A DNA stretch of 64,000 nucleotides from Neisseria sp. 83E34. Its GTDB lineage: Bacteria > Pseudomonadota > Gammaproteobacteria > Burkholderiales > Neisseriaceae. The first letter of the stretch is position 1, and each line of letters starts with the position of its first letter. The notes beneath the pieces were generated by a model, which saw nothing but the letters and a program-made list of their open reading frames with translations, was not told where the DNA came from and ran no database searches. The stretch is from positions 396,392 to 460,391 of the forward strand of contig NZ_LGYH01000001.1 in NCBI RefSeq assembly GCF_001308015.1, given 5' to 3'. The position numbers and the translations under genes were made by a program. Shown piece by piece: positions 48,316-57,358 of this stretch.

Positions 48316-48900
48316 TCAAGATGAACCGATAGCAGGTTTCGTTGTTTTTACGGATGGCAAAGCTGGCTTGGCTTGGCCGACAATCCGAATGGCTGTAAGC
48401 ATCCAGCAAAAGCAGCCATCGGTCATATTGGCAGCTTGGTTATGAGCCATTATAAGCAGCCACCACATTATGATAAATGTGCCTGAATGGATGCCGTATT
48501 TAAGTGATTTTAAAACGGATTTCTCATTGATACTGATGGCAAGAAATTTAAGACTGTTCCATAAAACAGGAAGCGTTAAATACGTACAGGCAGTGATGAC
48601 AGTCCATACGGCAACAGAATGGTCAAGATGTTCGGGGTAGATGCCGTATTTATTATTGAAGTGATGAGTGGCCGATATTTTGGCGAGAAACAGTGCTACA
48701 GCAGAAGTAACAAAAACCTTCCATGTCCATTCAAATTTTTTTACGATCTCATGATAGTGTTTCCATAACTGCCAGCCGGAAAACAGTACACACAAAATGC
48801 AAAATATAAGTAGGTTTTGTGTAATGAAAATAGAGCCGTAAACTATGGCGATGGCAATTTTTTCAAAACGGTTTTCATTTGTTTCTTGACTATTTTCCAT
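48316..48900 (-). CDS. multi-spanning membrane protein
   Basis: 194 residues on the opposite strand to its neighbours, with about five membrane helices (IVYGSIFITQNLLIFCILCVL, WKVFVTSAVALFLA, VWTVITACTYLTLPVLW, GTFIIMWWLLIMAH). AGGAAA before the ATG supports it. Not recognised. Its opposite direction inside a long rightward operon is unusual. Confidence 0.55.
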   Translation of the reverse strand: MENSQETNENRFEKIAIAIVYGSIFITQNLLIFCILCVLFSGWQLWKHYHEIVKKFEWTWKVFVTSAVALFLAKISATHHFNNKYGIYPEHLDHSVAVWTVITACTYLTLPVLWNSLKFLAISINEKSVLKSLKYGIHSGTFIIMWWLLIMAHNQAANMTDGCFCWMLTAIRIVGQAKPALPSVKTTKPAIGSS

Positions 48901-48980
48901 GGGCGTTTCCTGTTTTGTGTAAAGAGAAGATGTGGAAATTCAATCTTAACACGGACATTGAAACGCCCGCCCTATCACAA

Positions 48981-49017
48981 AGGCCGTCTGAAAACATGAT
49001 TTTCAGACGGCATTATT
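48981..49017 (+). terminator. AG-dialect uptake hairpin
   Basis: AGGCCGTCTGAAAA and TTTTCAGACGGC with a 5-nt loop followed by ATTATTTTT; AAAGGA of the next gene lies about 25 bases on. Confidence 0.85.
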
Positions 49018-49052
49018 TTTACCCTGAAAGATGGAATAGGAAAGGATTTTTT

Positions 49053-49241
49053 ATGCCGGAAAATTTTGTAATGAGTTTTGGAGATATACTTTTTTTTGGG
49101 ATGATTGTTATCATGACTTTGTTTTCTTTATCATTGAGGAAATCTTCCGATCCTGCTCCTAGGGTTTTTTCGTTGATGGGTTTGATGATGGCCTTAATTT
49201 CTATTGTTTTGTGGGTACTAAAAAAAGAACAGCTTATCTGA
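49053..49241 (+). CDS. small membrane protein
   Basis: 62 residues, two membrane helices (FGDILFFGMIVIMTLFSLSL and VFSLMGLMMALISIVLWVL). GGAAAGGA before the ATG; the longer upstream frame crosses the hairpin. Unknown. Confidence 0.5.
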   Translation: MPENFVMSFGDILFFGMIVIMTLFSLSLRKSSDPAPRVFSLMGLMMALISIVLWVLKKEQLI

Positions 49242-49306
49242 TGGAAATTTTTGAAAACGGCAACGCGAGCCACGCAGATGCCATTGTTGACAGAAAGGAG
49301 AACATT

Positions 49307-49486
49307 ATGTTCAAAACCTCACGAAAACCTGTACCTGTGTCCGTTGTAGGAACCTATCCGACCCGAGAGGCGGCATCAAGGCAGGTTGACCTATTTATGA
49401 AAAACCACGATCTAAATGCTTGTGCCAACATCGTGCCGTCTGAAAAAGGAACCGGTTACACGGTACAGGCAGTGAAATGGCAATAA
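49307..49486 (+). CDS. hypothetical protein
   Basis: 59 residues (FKTSRKPVPVSVVGTYPTREAASRQVDLFMKNHDL...), with AGAAAGGAG before the ATG. Unknown family. A hairpin ACCGCT/AGCGGT follows at 49491. Confidence 0.5.
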   Translation: MFKTSRKPVPVSVVGTYPTREAASRQVDLFMKNHDLNACANIVPSEKGTGYTVQAVKWQ

Positions 49487-49598
49487 AAAACCGCTCTGTT
49501 TCCAAAGCGGTCTTCTTAATGCAAGGATAATCTTTCATATGGCTATGGAGATTATCCATTTTTCTATGGATTTGTGCAACATATGGAGAGCAATCAAT

Positions 49599-50126
49599 AT
49601 GAAGAGAGTTTTATCGGTAACGGCAGCATTAGCTGCTTTTTTTGTATCTGTGCCAGTGCAGGCTGAAGATCTCACTGGCGATGCCAAGTTGGCCTGTGAG
49701 GCAACATTGTGCTTATCCAGCGGGGATAGACCAAGTGAGTGTAATGAGTCGATTCGGAAATATTTTACGATCAAGCATAAACGGATGCACAAAACATTGC
49801 AGGCGCGACGTGACTTTCTTAACCTCTGTCCGTCCAGCAAAGAAGAAAATATGCCTGAATTGATCAATGCGTTGGTCAATGGAGCAGGCCGTTGTGATGC
49901 TGCCGAGCTAAACCGAGTAAACCGCGCCACTTATACCGAGCAAGTGGCAGATAAAATCGGCCGCAGGTCAGATTGGTTTTATTCGACAGTAACGAAACAA
50001 TACATCAAAAAAGCTTATCCGGATTACTGCAAGGCCTATTTTGATCATGGATGGACGACCGCAGGTGACCGAGTGAAGTATGTGGGAGAAGAAAAAGAAG
50101 GTGGTCGCTGGGTTGATGTCAAATAG
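49599..50126 (+). CDS. trbM: TrbM/KikA/MpfK-family transfer protein
   Basis: 175 residues with a Sec signal (MKRVLSVTAALAAFFVSVPVQA). The mature start DAKLACEATLCLSSGDRPSECNESIRKYFTIK and the later CNALV-like cysteine context are the TrbM/KikA pattern, a periplasmic factor of conjugation systems, with conserved cysteines. GGAG precedes the ATG at 49599; the frame to 49539 is not needed. First gene with a clear transfer role in this operon. Confidence 0.82.
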   Translation: MKRVLSVTAALAAFFVSVPVQAEDLTGDAKLACEATLCLSSGDRPSECNESIRKYFTIKHKRMHKTLQARRDFLNLCPSSKEENMPELINALVNGAGRCDAAELNRVNRATYTEQVADKIGRRSDWFYSTVTKQYIKKAYPDYCKAYFDHGWTTAGDRVKYVGEEKEGGRWVDVK

Positions 50127-50178
50127 TTTCACTCCGGTTCCGGTTTTCCTCCATCTTTTCTGCCGGAACTGATTTTAA

Positions 50179-50208
50179 CCGACGGAGAAAACACTCCGTC
50201 GGCTTTTT
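50179..50208 (+). terminator. terminator after trbM-like gene
   Basis: CCGACGGAG and CTCCGTCGG with a 6-nt loop, then CTTTTTAT. Confidence 0.8.
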
Positions 50209-50300
50209 ATAGACAAAAGGCCGTCTGAAAATACGCGGTTTTTTGTGTGTAAGAACATTCTTTGGACGTTTATTTATAACCAGATTTTAGGAGTGAAAAA

Positions 50301-51062
50301 ATGAAAGAAGCACATTTGATTGTTCAGGGTAAGGGAGGAGTGGGAAAGTCTTTGGCTTCCACAATCGTTGCTCAATATATAGCGGCTGAGGCTGAAGTTC
50401 CTGTTTTTTGTTTTGACACCGATCCTGTGAATCAGACATTCAGCCGGTTCAAAGCGTTAAATCCTGAAGTGGTAAATATACTGACTGCTGACAACACTAT
50501 CGACACCCGTAATTTTGACGGTTTGATTGAAAAGTTGTTGGATGGAGAGGGAATTGCCGTGGTGGATAACGGTGCAGCTACTTTTGTCCCTTTGATGTCG
50601 TATATGGCAGAAAACCATGTTGACGAACTGTTGATGGAAAACGGTGTCCGCCTCATTCTTCATGTGCCGGTAATGGGTGGACAATCATTGAATGATTGTA
50701 TTATCGGATTAGTTCAGACAGCGAATAGTATTAATGCTGATATTATCGTCTGGCTGAATGAGTTCCACGGAGAAGTTAAAACAGCGGATGGCAAGATGTT
50801 TACCGATTTTCAGGCTTATAAAGAGTACAAATCGAAAATCATCGGCATGGTTAAGGTAGCCCACCGCAACCCCGATACTTTCGGAAAAGATATTCAGGCA
50901 ATGACATCCGCAAACTTGACTTTTAAAGAAGTGGAAGATTCGCCTGATTTCGGTGTTATGCCGCGCCAGCGTTTGCGTACGGTAAAACGAGATTTGTATG
51001 CCCAACTTAAAAAATTGCCCATTTGGGTAAACGAGCAAAAGGCAGACAGCGCAGATGAATAA
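50301..51062 (+). CDS. traL: TraL-like ParA-family ATPase
   Basis: 253 residues. The deviant Walker A KGGVGKS (11-17) and FCFDTDPVNQTFSRFKALN, VVDNGAATFVPLMSYM and VIL HVPVMGG-like stretches agree with TraL of the IncP transfer operon traKLM, a ParA-like ATPase. The role in transfer is not well defined. AGGAGTG before the ATG. It overlaps the next gene by 8 bases. Confidence 0.82.
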   Translation: MKEAHLIVQGKGGVGKSLASTIVAQYIAAEAEVPVFCFDTDPVNQTFSRFKALNPEVVNILTADNTIDTRNFDGLIEKLLDGEGIAVVDNGAATFVPLMSYMAENHVDELLMENGVRLILHVPVMGGQSLNDCIIGLVQTANSINADIIVWLNEFHGEVKTADGKMFTDFQAYKEYKSKIIGMVKVAHRNPDTFGKDIQAMTSANLTFKEVEDSPDFGVMPRQRLRTVKRDLYAQLKKLPIWVNEQKADSADE

Positions 51063-51498
51063 TCAAGTTCAGGATATTATTTCCGAGGTATTCAGACTGA
51101 CTGGCGTCAGGTTGACACCTGATGATCCGGTTGTGGCGGTTTTGCTGATACTGGAGCAGTCTTTGAAGGCTGCTTTTTCCGATTTTGCCGCCGACCAAGC
51201 CAAAGTAAGTGAATCTTTTCTTGAACGTATTGCCGAGCATGAAAAGAACATTACCGATGCGGCCGCTCGGCTGGAAACCTACCGTGAGCAGCTGCTGGTT
51301 GAGCTGGCGCAACATGCAGACCGGCAAATGGAAGAGGCGGAAGGGAAGATTTACGCCGCCGTATCTGCCCGCGTCGTAAAAGACATTGAAACGGCCAACG
51401 CCGCCTTTTTAGATAATCTGAAAAAGCTGTTGATGTTTGCGTCTGCCGCTTGGGGCTTTGGAATCTTGTTGCTGGTTTGCGGTTTGATTTTTAAATAA
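51055..51498 (+). CDS. traM: TraM-like transfer protein
   Basis: 147 residues: a helical, coiled-coil-rich body (VAVLLILEQSLKAAFSDFAADQ...DRQMEEAEGKIYAAVSARVV) and one membrane helix at the end (LLMFASAAWGFGILLLVCGLIF). Place after traL and topology match IncP TraM. Confidence 0.75.
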   Translation: MNNQVQDIISEVFRLTGVRLTPDDPVVAVLLILEQSLKAAFSDFAADQAKVSESFLERIAEHEKNITDAAARLETYREQLLVELAQHADRQMEEAEGKIYAAVSARVVKDIETANAAFLDNLKKLLMFASAAWGFGILLLVCGLIFK

Positions 51499-51549
51499 CT
51501 AGTGATTATAGAGCGGCTGGAACATGAAAATTAATTGAAGGAAGAAATT

Positions 51550-51801
51550 ATGTTGATTGAAGCTAATCCTTCTGTCCGACCAATAACGGTAAACTCATCG
51601 TTTACTTTTACTGAAGACAGCTATCCGCATTACCGGCTTTTACCGGTACAAACAGAAACAGGCAATGATTATTGCCTGTTTTTTTATATTAATCCTAAAG
51701 ATTTTTTGGTTTTGGAACCGAAAATCCAGCGCAACTTGGCTATTAAAAAACTTGCCGGATATCTTAAAACCGCCACGTTTGCCGTGTATGAAACGATATA
51801 A
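51550..51801 (+). CDS. hypothetical protein
   Basis: 83 residues from ATG 51550 (GAAGGAAG upstream). HYRLLPVQTETGNDYCLFFYINPKDFLVLEPKIQ suggests a small beta-rich protein. Unknown. Confidence 0.5.
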   Translation: MLIEANPSVRPITVNSSFTFTEDSYPHYRLLPVQTETGNDYCLFFYINPKDFLVLEPKIQRNLAIKKLAGYLKTATFAVYETI

Positions 51802-51810
51802 GGTTAACTT

Positions 51811-52140
51811 ATGAGCACCTATGATGTTAAAGCCGCTGCGGAGTACTGTAAATGCCACCCGGAAACGATTCGGGAGCATATCAGGGAAGGCCGGTTGGTT
51901 GCATCCAAACCCGGTCGGAAATATTGTATAACCCAGTCTGCACTTGACGGATTTCTCCGTGATTTGGAAAATGAACGATTGCAGGCTTCACTTGAAAATA
52001 GGAGTGAAGAAAAATGCCTATCTACAAAAGAAACAATGGCATATGGTACGTTGACATTACAACGGCAGGTGGGCGCAGAATTAGACGGTCTGCTGGCACC
52101 AAAAACAAGGAAGAAGCACAAAAGCTGCATGACAAACTAG
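51811..52140 (+). CDS. excisionase-like DNA-binding protein
   Basis: 109 residues. The first 55 (TYDVKAAAEYCKCHPETIREHIREGRLVASKPGRKYCITQSALDGFLRDLE) are an AlpA/Xis-type winged helix. The remaining half lies in a different frame over the start of the integrase gene (127-nt overlap). It is directly before int, as excisionase genes often are. Confidence 0.75.
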   Translation: MSTYDVKAAAEYCKCHPETIREHIREGRLVASKPGRKYCITQSALDGFLRDLENERLQASLENRSEEKCLSTKETMAYGTLTLQRQVGAELDGLLAPKTRKKHKSCMTN

Positions 52141-53147
52141 CTTACGAGCTGTGGCAGCAGCAGCATCTGGGGTTGAAACCTAAACGGTTGTGGGAGGAAG
52201 CAGCCGTCCGATGGATTAAAGAGCAGGGAGGTAAAAAGAAAAGTATCAAAGACGACATCAGCCGGTTGCGTGGTCTACCTCAATTCAGAGGGGTTTTGCT
52301 GCATAAAATGGACAGGGATTTTATTATGAATACCGTTGGTGGCTTTAGTTGTTCCGATAGCACCAAAAACCGTTATCTTGCGTTGATACGCGCCATTTTG
52401 AACAAAGCTGCTCGTGAGTGGCAATGGTTGGATAACGTGCCGAAAATCACGTTATACCGCGAAGAAAAGCGGCGTATCCGCTGGCTGACGCAAAGTGAGG
52501 CACAAAAGCTAGTGACCGCTTTACCTGAATACCTAGCCGATATGGCGGTTTTCAGTTTGGCAACGGGGCTGCGGCAGAGGAACGTTTTAGAGCTGAGGTG
52601 GGCGCAAATAAATCTGAACCGTAGAACGGCGTGGATTTATCCAGATGAAGCCAAGGCCGGACGCGCAATCGGTATTGCGCTAAATCAGACGGCGGTCAGT
52701 GTACTGGAAAAACAGATGGGCAAACACCCGTCTTTTGTTTTCACCTATTCAAATGGTCGCCCCGTAAAAAGCATCAATTCACGCATTTGGAAAAATGCGT
52801 TGGAAAAAGCAGGTATATCCGATTTCCGCTGGCACGATCTTCGCCATACATGGGCAAGCTGGCTGGTTCAGGCCGGTGTTCCGTTGGCGGCGTTGCAGGA
52901 GATGGGCGGTTGGGAAAGCATCAGCATGGTGCAGCGGTATGCCCATCTTGCTCCTGAGCATTTGCACGGACACGCTGCTTTGTTGGACAGTGCTGGTCTT
53001 GGTTTCGGCTCAAATTTGACACACCCCAAAATAGGCGGTGACAAAGAAAAAAGCCTAAACGTTTGTTTAGGCTTAGAAAAACTGGCTCCCCGACCTGGGC
53101 TCGAACCAGGGACCTGCGGATTAACAGTCCGTCGCTCTACCGACTGA
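52014..53147 (+). CDS. int: tyrosine integrase of the element
   Basis: 377 residues. The catalytic set is complete: Arg187 (ATGLRQRN), His274-x-x-Arg277-His278 (HDLRHTW), Trp300 (GGWESIS) and Tyr309 (QRYAHL). The N terminus (IYKRNNGIWYVDITTAGGRRIRRSAGT) is the arm-binding domain. The final 33 codons lie over the tRNA terminator and into the tRNA-Asn gene, so the frame ends inside the attachment site. AGGAGTG precedes the ATG. It integrates the element at tRNA-Asn. Confidence 0.93.
   Translation: MPIYKRNNGIWYVDITTAGGRRIRRSAGTKNKEEAQKLHDKLAYELWQQQHLGLKPKRLWEEAAVRWIKEQGGKKKSIKDDISRLRGLPQFRGVLLHKMDRDFIMNTVGGFSCSDSTKNRYLALIRAILNKAAREWQWLDNVPKITLYREEKRRIRWLTQSEAQKLVTALPEYLADMAVFSLATGLRQRNVLELRWAQINLNRRTAWIYPDEAKAGRAIGIALNQTAVSVLEKQMGKHPSFVFTYSNGRPVKSINSRIWKNALEKAGISDFRWHDLRHTWASWLVQAGVPLAALQEMGGWESISMVQRYAHLAPEHLHGHAALLDSAGLGFGSNLTHPKIGGDKEKSLNVCLGLEKLAPRPGLEPGTCGLTVRRSTD
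53047..53078 (-). terminator. terminator of tRNA-Asn
   Basis: AAGCCTAAAC and GTTTAGGCTT with a 4-nt loop; T-rich on the minus strand. Lies within the end of the integrase frame. Confidence 0.85.
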
Positions 53148-53158
53148 GCTATCGGGGA
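53083..53158 (-). tRNA. tRNA-Asn (GTT), right attachment site
   Basis: 76 bases with encoded CCA. Acceptor arm TCCCCGA/TCGGGGA, D arm GCTCAGTCGGTAGAGC, anticodon loop with CTGTTAA (anticodon GTT) and T arm GGTTCGAGCC are all intact. The 3' part adjoins the integrase gene and is the probable crossover site. Confidence 0.96.
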
Positions 53159-53269
53159 ATTAAGTCGCGTATTATAATTGACTCAGAAAACTTGTCAAGC
53201 AAATATCGGCTTAAGAAAATTATTTGTTTGAATTTAAAAATTAATTTGTTTTCCATGGTTGGGCGGAAT

Positions 53270-53773
53270 ATGTTTAGACTCCCGTGGTTAGTATATAAGA
53301 TTTGGAAGAGTAAGCAAAAAAAGCTTGTTATACGTGGGCTGACTGATAATGAAGTAAGCTTAGCCAAAAGTGTATATGGTGAATTAATTGATTATGACAA
53401 AGTAACCATTATTAATTGTCCGTATCTGCCTTGGCAGCCGCCGGGAACGTTTATGGCGCCGAACGGTTGCATTTTTGTGAATCCGGAGCATTATCAAAAT
53501 GATTATGCAGCACAAAATTTAAATTATCAGGGCATCTTTATTCATGAAATGGCGCATGTATTGCAATATCAGAGAGGTGTTAATGTATTGTGGCTGGGTA
53601 CGGTATTGCAAACAGCATATTATTTGAGCTTTAAGCGCTATAACCCTTATAAATATGTGCTGCAAAAAGGAAAATCTTTTTTTCAATATAATATTGAGCA
53701 ACAAGGAGATATTGCGCGGGATATTTTTTTCAAGCGTATTCCGAATATTTTGTTAGAGCCGGAAAAGGAGTGA
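53270..53773 (+). CDS. HExxH metallopeptidase-like protein
   Basis: 167 residues with the zinc-protease motif HEMAH (IFIHEMAHVLQYQRG) and QQGDIARDIF further on, as in small proteins annotated near vgr or Rhs genes. ATG 53255 is in frame but GGGCGG favours 53270. First chromosomal gene after the element. Substrate unknown. Confidence 0.6.
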   Translation: MFRLPWLVYKIWKSKQKKLVIRGLTDNEVSLAKSVYGELIDYDKVTIINCPYLPWQPPGTFMAPNGCIFVNPEHYQNDYAAQNLNYQGIFIHEMAHVLQYQRGVNVLWLGTVLQTAYYLSFKRYNPYKYVLQKGKSFFQYNIEQQGDIARDIFFKRIPNILLEPEKE

Positions 53774-53940
53774 TAGGGGCCATGTTGATGTAGTATTGTT
53801 TATAACTTTTAGAAAACAATACTTGTATGAATATTCACAAAACATTCGGTTTACCATGCATATCACTCGATAATTTCCTAATTGGGTTCTTGATATTCGT
53901 TGTCTTTTATTAAGAATTTTACTACACGGCAGATTCCGGA

Positions 53941-54573
53941 ATGATGAATTATCCCGAGCTTTTTCTTTCACCAGCCCAGCCTGAGCGCAATCTATTGCCT
54001 TATGATGGCATTGTGAATGATTATGGCGTTATTTTTCCTAAGCAAGAAGCAGACGCATACTATGCCTGTCTGAAAAACACTGTATTGTGGCGGCATGATG
54101 AAGTGGTGATTTATGGTAAGAGGATAACGACTGCACGCCAAACAGCATGGTATGGCGATGATTCAATTCAATATGCTTACTCCGGTATAACCCGAACCGC
54201 CTTACCGTGGAACAAAGTTTTGTTGGCCATTAAAGAAACCGTTGAGCGGCATATCGTCGGCATCAGCCCCGCACACTTTAATTCTTGTTTGCTGAATCTT
54301 TATAGGGACGGTAGCGAAGGCATGGCTTGGCATTGTGATGATGAAGCAAGCTTGGGCACAAATCCGGTAATTGCATCACTAAGCTTGGGTGCGACACGGA
54401 AATTTTCTTTCAAACATAAGCAAACACGGGAGAAACACGATTTAATGCTGACACACGGTCAGCTTATCGTAATGCATGGGGTAACACAAAATCACTGGCT
54501 GCATGCAGTGATGAAAAGCACCAAAGTGCATGATCCGCGCATTAATCTGACTTTTCGTACCATCTGTAGTTGA
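53941..54573 (+). CDS. alkB: AlkB-type DNA demethylase
   Basis: 210 residues of the 2-oxoglutarate/Fe(II) dioxygenase family. His131 and Asp133 (AWHCDDE) and His188 bind iron, and PRINLTFR (199-206) binds 2-oxoglutarate. Closer in layout to the AlkBH2/3-like bacterial proteins. Repairs alkylated bases. A host-dialect uptake sequence lies in the gene (54063-54074). Confidence 0.9.
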   Translation: MMNYPELFLSPAQPERNLLPYDGIVNDYGVIFPKQEADAYYACLKNTVLWRHDEVVIYGKRITTARQTAWYGDDSIQYAYSGITRTALPWNKVLLAIKETVERHIVGISPAHFNSCLLNLYRDGSEGMAWHCDDEASLGTNPVIASLSLGATRKFSFKHKQTREKHDLMLTHGQLIVMHGVTQNHWLHAVMKSTKVHDPRINLTFRTICS

Positions 54574-54757
54574 TGTATTAAAAGGTGGAAAAGAATGGTT
54601 TTTTATTTTTCGCAGGGTGTAGCTGTAAAATTGAATTTTTTCTATAGCGTTAACTCCGCTTTCTTCTGCTGGCTGTGTTGTTTGGTATGAGATTTGATTT
54701 TTATGGCTTATAGAGGAAAAGAGGCTTTACCTTGTCAGGTTGCTTTTAGTATTAAGT

Positions 54758-54793
54758 AAAATGCCTGTCTGAAAATTTTCAGACAGGCATTTT
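54758..54793. terminator. host-dialect uptake palindrome
   Basis: ATGCCTGTCTGAAAA and complement, between convergent genes. Confidence 0.9.
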
Positions 54794-54809
54794 TTAGTTG
54801 TGAACCGGT

Positions 54810-55382
54810 TTATTTCTTACCTTTTTTGGCCGGCTTTTTGCCTTTGGCCGGTGCTTCGGCTTTGTTCAGCTTAGCAGTTTCGGCTTTGTCCAATACGCAG
54901 TATTTGGTTACGATTTGTGAAACTTGAGTTGGCTGGCCGTTGACTACTTCAACAGCTTCTTGAGTCAGCATATTGCCGTCTACTTTATCAACGTTTGTAG
55001 CATCCGCTTTGCCTGAGCTCCAAACAACGCCGTTGCCGAAGAAACGGTTTTGTTCATTGTCGTCAACAACACGCAGCAGGTTAGGGGAAAGTTTGTCTTG
55101 ATATTTCACTTGGGCAACAACAACATCGTTACCCTTGAAGCCATACATTACGTTCAGTTTATTTTGGCCTTTGTCGCCGCATTTGTACACTACTTCTTTT
55201 TTGCCGTCGATAGAGTCAACAGTAACGGTTTTAGGTTGCTCGGCAGCAGGGGTTTGAGGTGCGGCAGCTTCAGCGGCAGGAGCAGGCGCTGCTTTTGGCG
55301 CTTCTTTTTTGCTGAATGTAGAACATGCGCCCAAGGCGGTAACCATCAATATGGCCGGAACTAAGGTTTTCAGTTGTTTCAT
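54810..55382 (-). CDS. lipoprotein of the MliC/adhesin-complex-protein type
   Basis: 190 residues: lipobox LGAC at 17-20, an Ala/Pro-rich linker, a beta domain (VVYKCGDKGQNKLNVMYGFKGNDVVVAQVKYQ) with a cysteine pair as in MliC-like lysozyme inhibitors, and a Lys-rich tail. The Neisseria adhesin complex protein has a similar domain. Assignment from memory. Confidence 0.6.
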   Translation of the reverse strand: MKQLKTLVPAILMVTALGACSTFSKKEAPKAAPAPAAEAAAPQTPAAEQPKTVTVDSIDGKKEVVYKCGDKGQNKLNVMYGFKGNDVVVAQVKYQDKLSPNLLRVVDDNEQNRFFGNGVVWSSGKADATNVDKVDGNMLTQEAVEVVNGQPTQVSQIVTKYCVLDKAETAKLNKAEAPAKGKKPAKKGKK

Positions 55383-55713
55383 TGTGTACTCCGATAAATG
55401 TTATTTAAAAAAGCGTTTGCAAAGTTAGTTAAGATAATAACGGAAAAGTTCCTTTTTGTATTCCATTTGGAATGCTATATGGGTAAAAAATGGGTAAAGC
55501 GTAAAAGATAACAAGATAATGGAATGATTTTATTAATACTTTTGGTTAGATTAAAATAATTCGCTTGTGAAGTAAAGTTTTGGAAATAGCCGGATATTCA
55601 GGATATATCGTTGTATAGCCTTGGATTGTTACAACATGCATCATGCTTTCCGCTTTGCTATCAATGCCCGTATAATCAAAATCGTAAAATTTCATTGAAT
55701 ATAAGGAGAAATC
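55383..55713. other. intergenic region between lipoprotein and tyrB
   Basis: 331 bases without a gene. Holds divergent promoters: TATAAT at 55671-55676 serves tyrB, 38 bases before its ATG. Confidence 0.6.
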
Positions 55714-56907
55714 ATGTTTCAACACGTTGAATTTTATCCCGGCGATCCGATTCTGAGCTTAGTGGAAACGTTTAATAATGATCCCCGCAGCGAAAAAGTG
55801 AATCTGAGCATCGGTATTTATTTTGATGAAAACGGCAAGCTGCCGGTATTGGAATGTGTGAAACAGGCCGAGGTGCGTCGGACCGCGGAGCCGCAGCCGC
55901 GTCCTTATCTGCCGATGGAAGGTTTGGCGGCTTATCGCAGCGGAGTGCAGAAGCTGCTGTTTGGCGCGGATTGTGCGGGGTTGCGGGAAAACCGTGTTGC
56001 GACGATTCAGACTTTGGGCGGTTCGGGTGCTTTGAAAGTGGGGGCGGATTTTTTGCGGCGTTGGTTTCCTGATGCCAAAGTTTATGTGAGTGACCCGACT
56101 TGGGATAACCACCGCGGCATTTTTGAAGGCGCTGGTTTTGAGGTGGGCGTTTATCCTTATTATGACGCGGCCAATGGAGGTGTGAAATTTGAGGAGTTGC
56201 TGACATTTTTATTAGGCCTGTCTGAAAACAGCATTGTGCTGTTGCATCCTTGCTGTCATAACCCGACCGGCGTGGATTTAACTCATGCTCAATGGGACGC
56301 GCTGTTGGAAGTGGTGCAGATGCGTAAGCTGATTCCGTTTATGGATATTGCGTATCAAGGTTTCGGCGAAAACTTGACGGATGATGCGTATGCCATCCGC
56401 AAAGCGGTTGCGATGGGCTTGCCTTTGTTTGTGAGCAATTCTTTTTCAAAAAATTTGTCGCTCTATGGCGAGCGGGTGGGCGGTTTGAGTGTGGTCTGCC
56501 CGACGGAGGAAGAGGCGCAGCTGGTGTTCGGCCAATTGAAGTTTACCGTGCGCCGCATTTATTCCAGCCCGCCGGCGCATGGTGGTTATGTGACTGCCGA
56601 TGTGATGAACTCGCCCGAGTTGTTTAGTCAATGGGAAGGTGAGGTTTATGCGATGCGCGACCGTATCCGTGCGATGCGGCGGAAGCTTTATGATGTGTTG
56701 GTAAACAAAGTGCCGGAAAAGAATTTTGATTACTTTATCAAACAGCGCGGCATGTTCAGCTATACCGGTTTGTCGCCGGAGCAGGTGCAGCGTTTGCGTG
56801 ATGAGTTTGCGGTGTACCTGGTGGCTTCCGGCCGTATGTGTGTGGCGGGCTTGAATGAATCGAATGTTGATTATGTAGCCAATGCGTTTGCTGAGGTATT
56901 GAAGTAA
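55714..56907 (+). CDS. tyrB: aromatic amino acid aminotransferase
   Basis: 397 residues, full length for the aspartate/aromatic aminotransferase group. PLP-binding Lys246 in [16 protein letters not shown], the HPCCHNPTG loop (178-186) and DIAYQGF are conserved. Makes Tyr, Phe and Asp from keto acids. ATAAGGAG precedes the ATG. Confidence 0.95.
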   Translation: MFQHVEFYPGDPILSLVETFNNDPRSEKVNLSIGIYFDENGKLPVLECVKQAEVRRTAEPQPRPYLPMEGLAAYRSGVQKLLFGADCAGLRENRVATIQTLGGSGALKVGADFLRRWFPDAKVYVSDPTWDNHRGIFEGAGFEVGVYPYYDAANGGVKFEELLTFLLGLSENSIVLLHPCCHNPTGVDLTHAQWDALLEVVQMRKLIPFMDIAYQGFGENLTDDAYAIRKAVAMGLPLFVSNSFSKNLSLYGERVGGLSVVCPTEEEAQLVFGQLKFTVRRIYSSPPAHGGYVTADVMNSPELFSQWEGEVYAMRDRIRAMRRKLYDVLVNKVPEKNFDYFIKQRGMFSYTGLSPEQVQRLRDEFAVYLVASGRMCVAGLNESNVDYVANAFAEVLK

Positions 56908-56924
56908 GCCTGTGGCATTAAAGA

Positions 56925-56960
56925 AATATGCCTGTCTGAAAGTGTTCAGACAGGCATATT
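56925..56960. terminator. host-dialect uptake palindrome
   Basis: AATATGCCTGTCTGAA and complement with a 4-nt loop, between convergent genes. Confidence 0.9.
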
Positions 56961-56979
56961 TAATGACAGATGCTTTTTG

Positions 56980-57285
56980 CTACTCATTAGGATGGCTTTT
57001 TTCACAGAAAAACGAGTAGAGCAGCTTGATGGTTTTGGTTACGCGTTCGTCAGTGATGTAGTATAAACGTTCGCGGTGATTAACCTCGCAATCAACCAAT
57101 CCGGCTTCGCGCAGTAAAGCCAACTGGTTCGACATAGCAGCCTGAGGCAGGCCGGTAAGGGCGGCCAGCTCGGTAACGTTGAGACGCTGGTCTTGCAGGT
57201 TGCACAACACCGCCAAACGGTTGGTATTGGCCATCAGTTTCAGAAAAGTAGTGGCCTCACCGTATTTGGAAAACTTGTCTTCCAT
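56980..57285 (-). CDS. ArsR-family repressor with a cysteine pair
   Basis: 101 residues; LTGLPQAAMSNQLALLREAGLVDCEVNHRERLYYI is the winged helix. Cys28 (RLAVLCNL) and Cys94 (SFFCEKS) lie where BigR/SqrR-type persulfide sensors have their redox pair. It sits next to a rhodanese gene, which supports sulfide or persulfide sensing (inference). Confidence 0.85.
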   Translation of the reverse strand: MEDKFSKYGEATTFLKLMANTNRLAVLCNLQDQRLNVTELAALTGLPQAAMSNQLALLREAGLVDCEVNHRERLYYITDERVTKTIKLLYSFFCEKSHPNE

Positions 57286-57358
57286 TTTGATTCTCTTGAT
57301 TCAACAGCAAAAAAGCGGATTGTATAGCGGAATGTGCAGCTGCTGGTAATATTTCTGC

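Noticed and set aside
53085..53147. C-terminal end of integrase as a functional domain
   Set aside because: These codons are the reverse complement of the tRNA-Asn gene, the usual artefact of an integrase frame reading into its attachment site.
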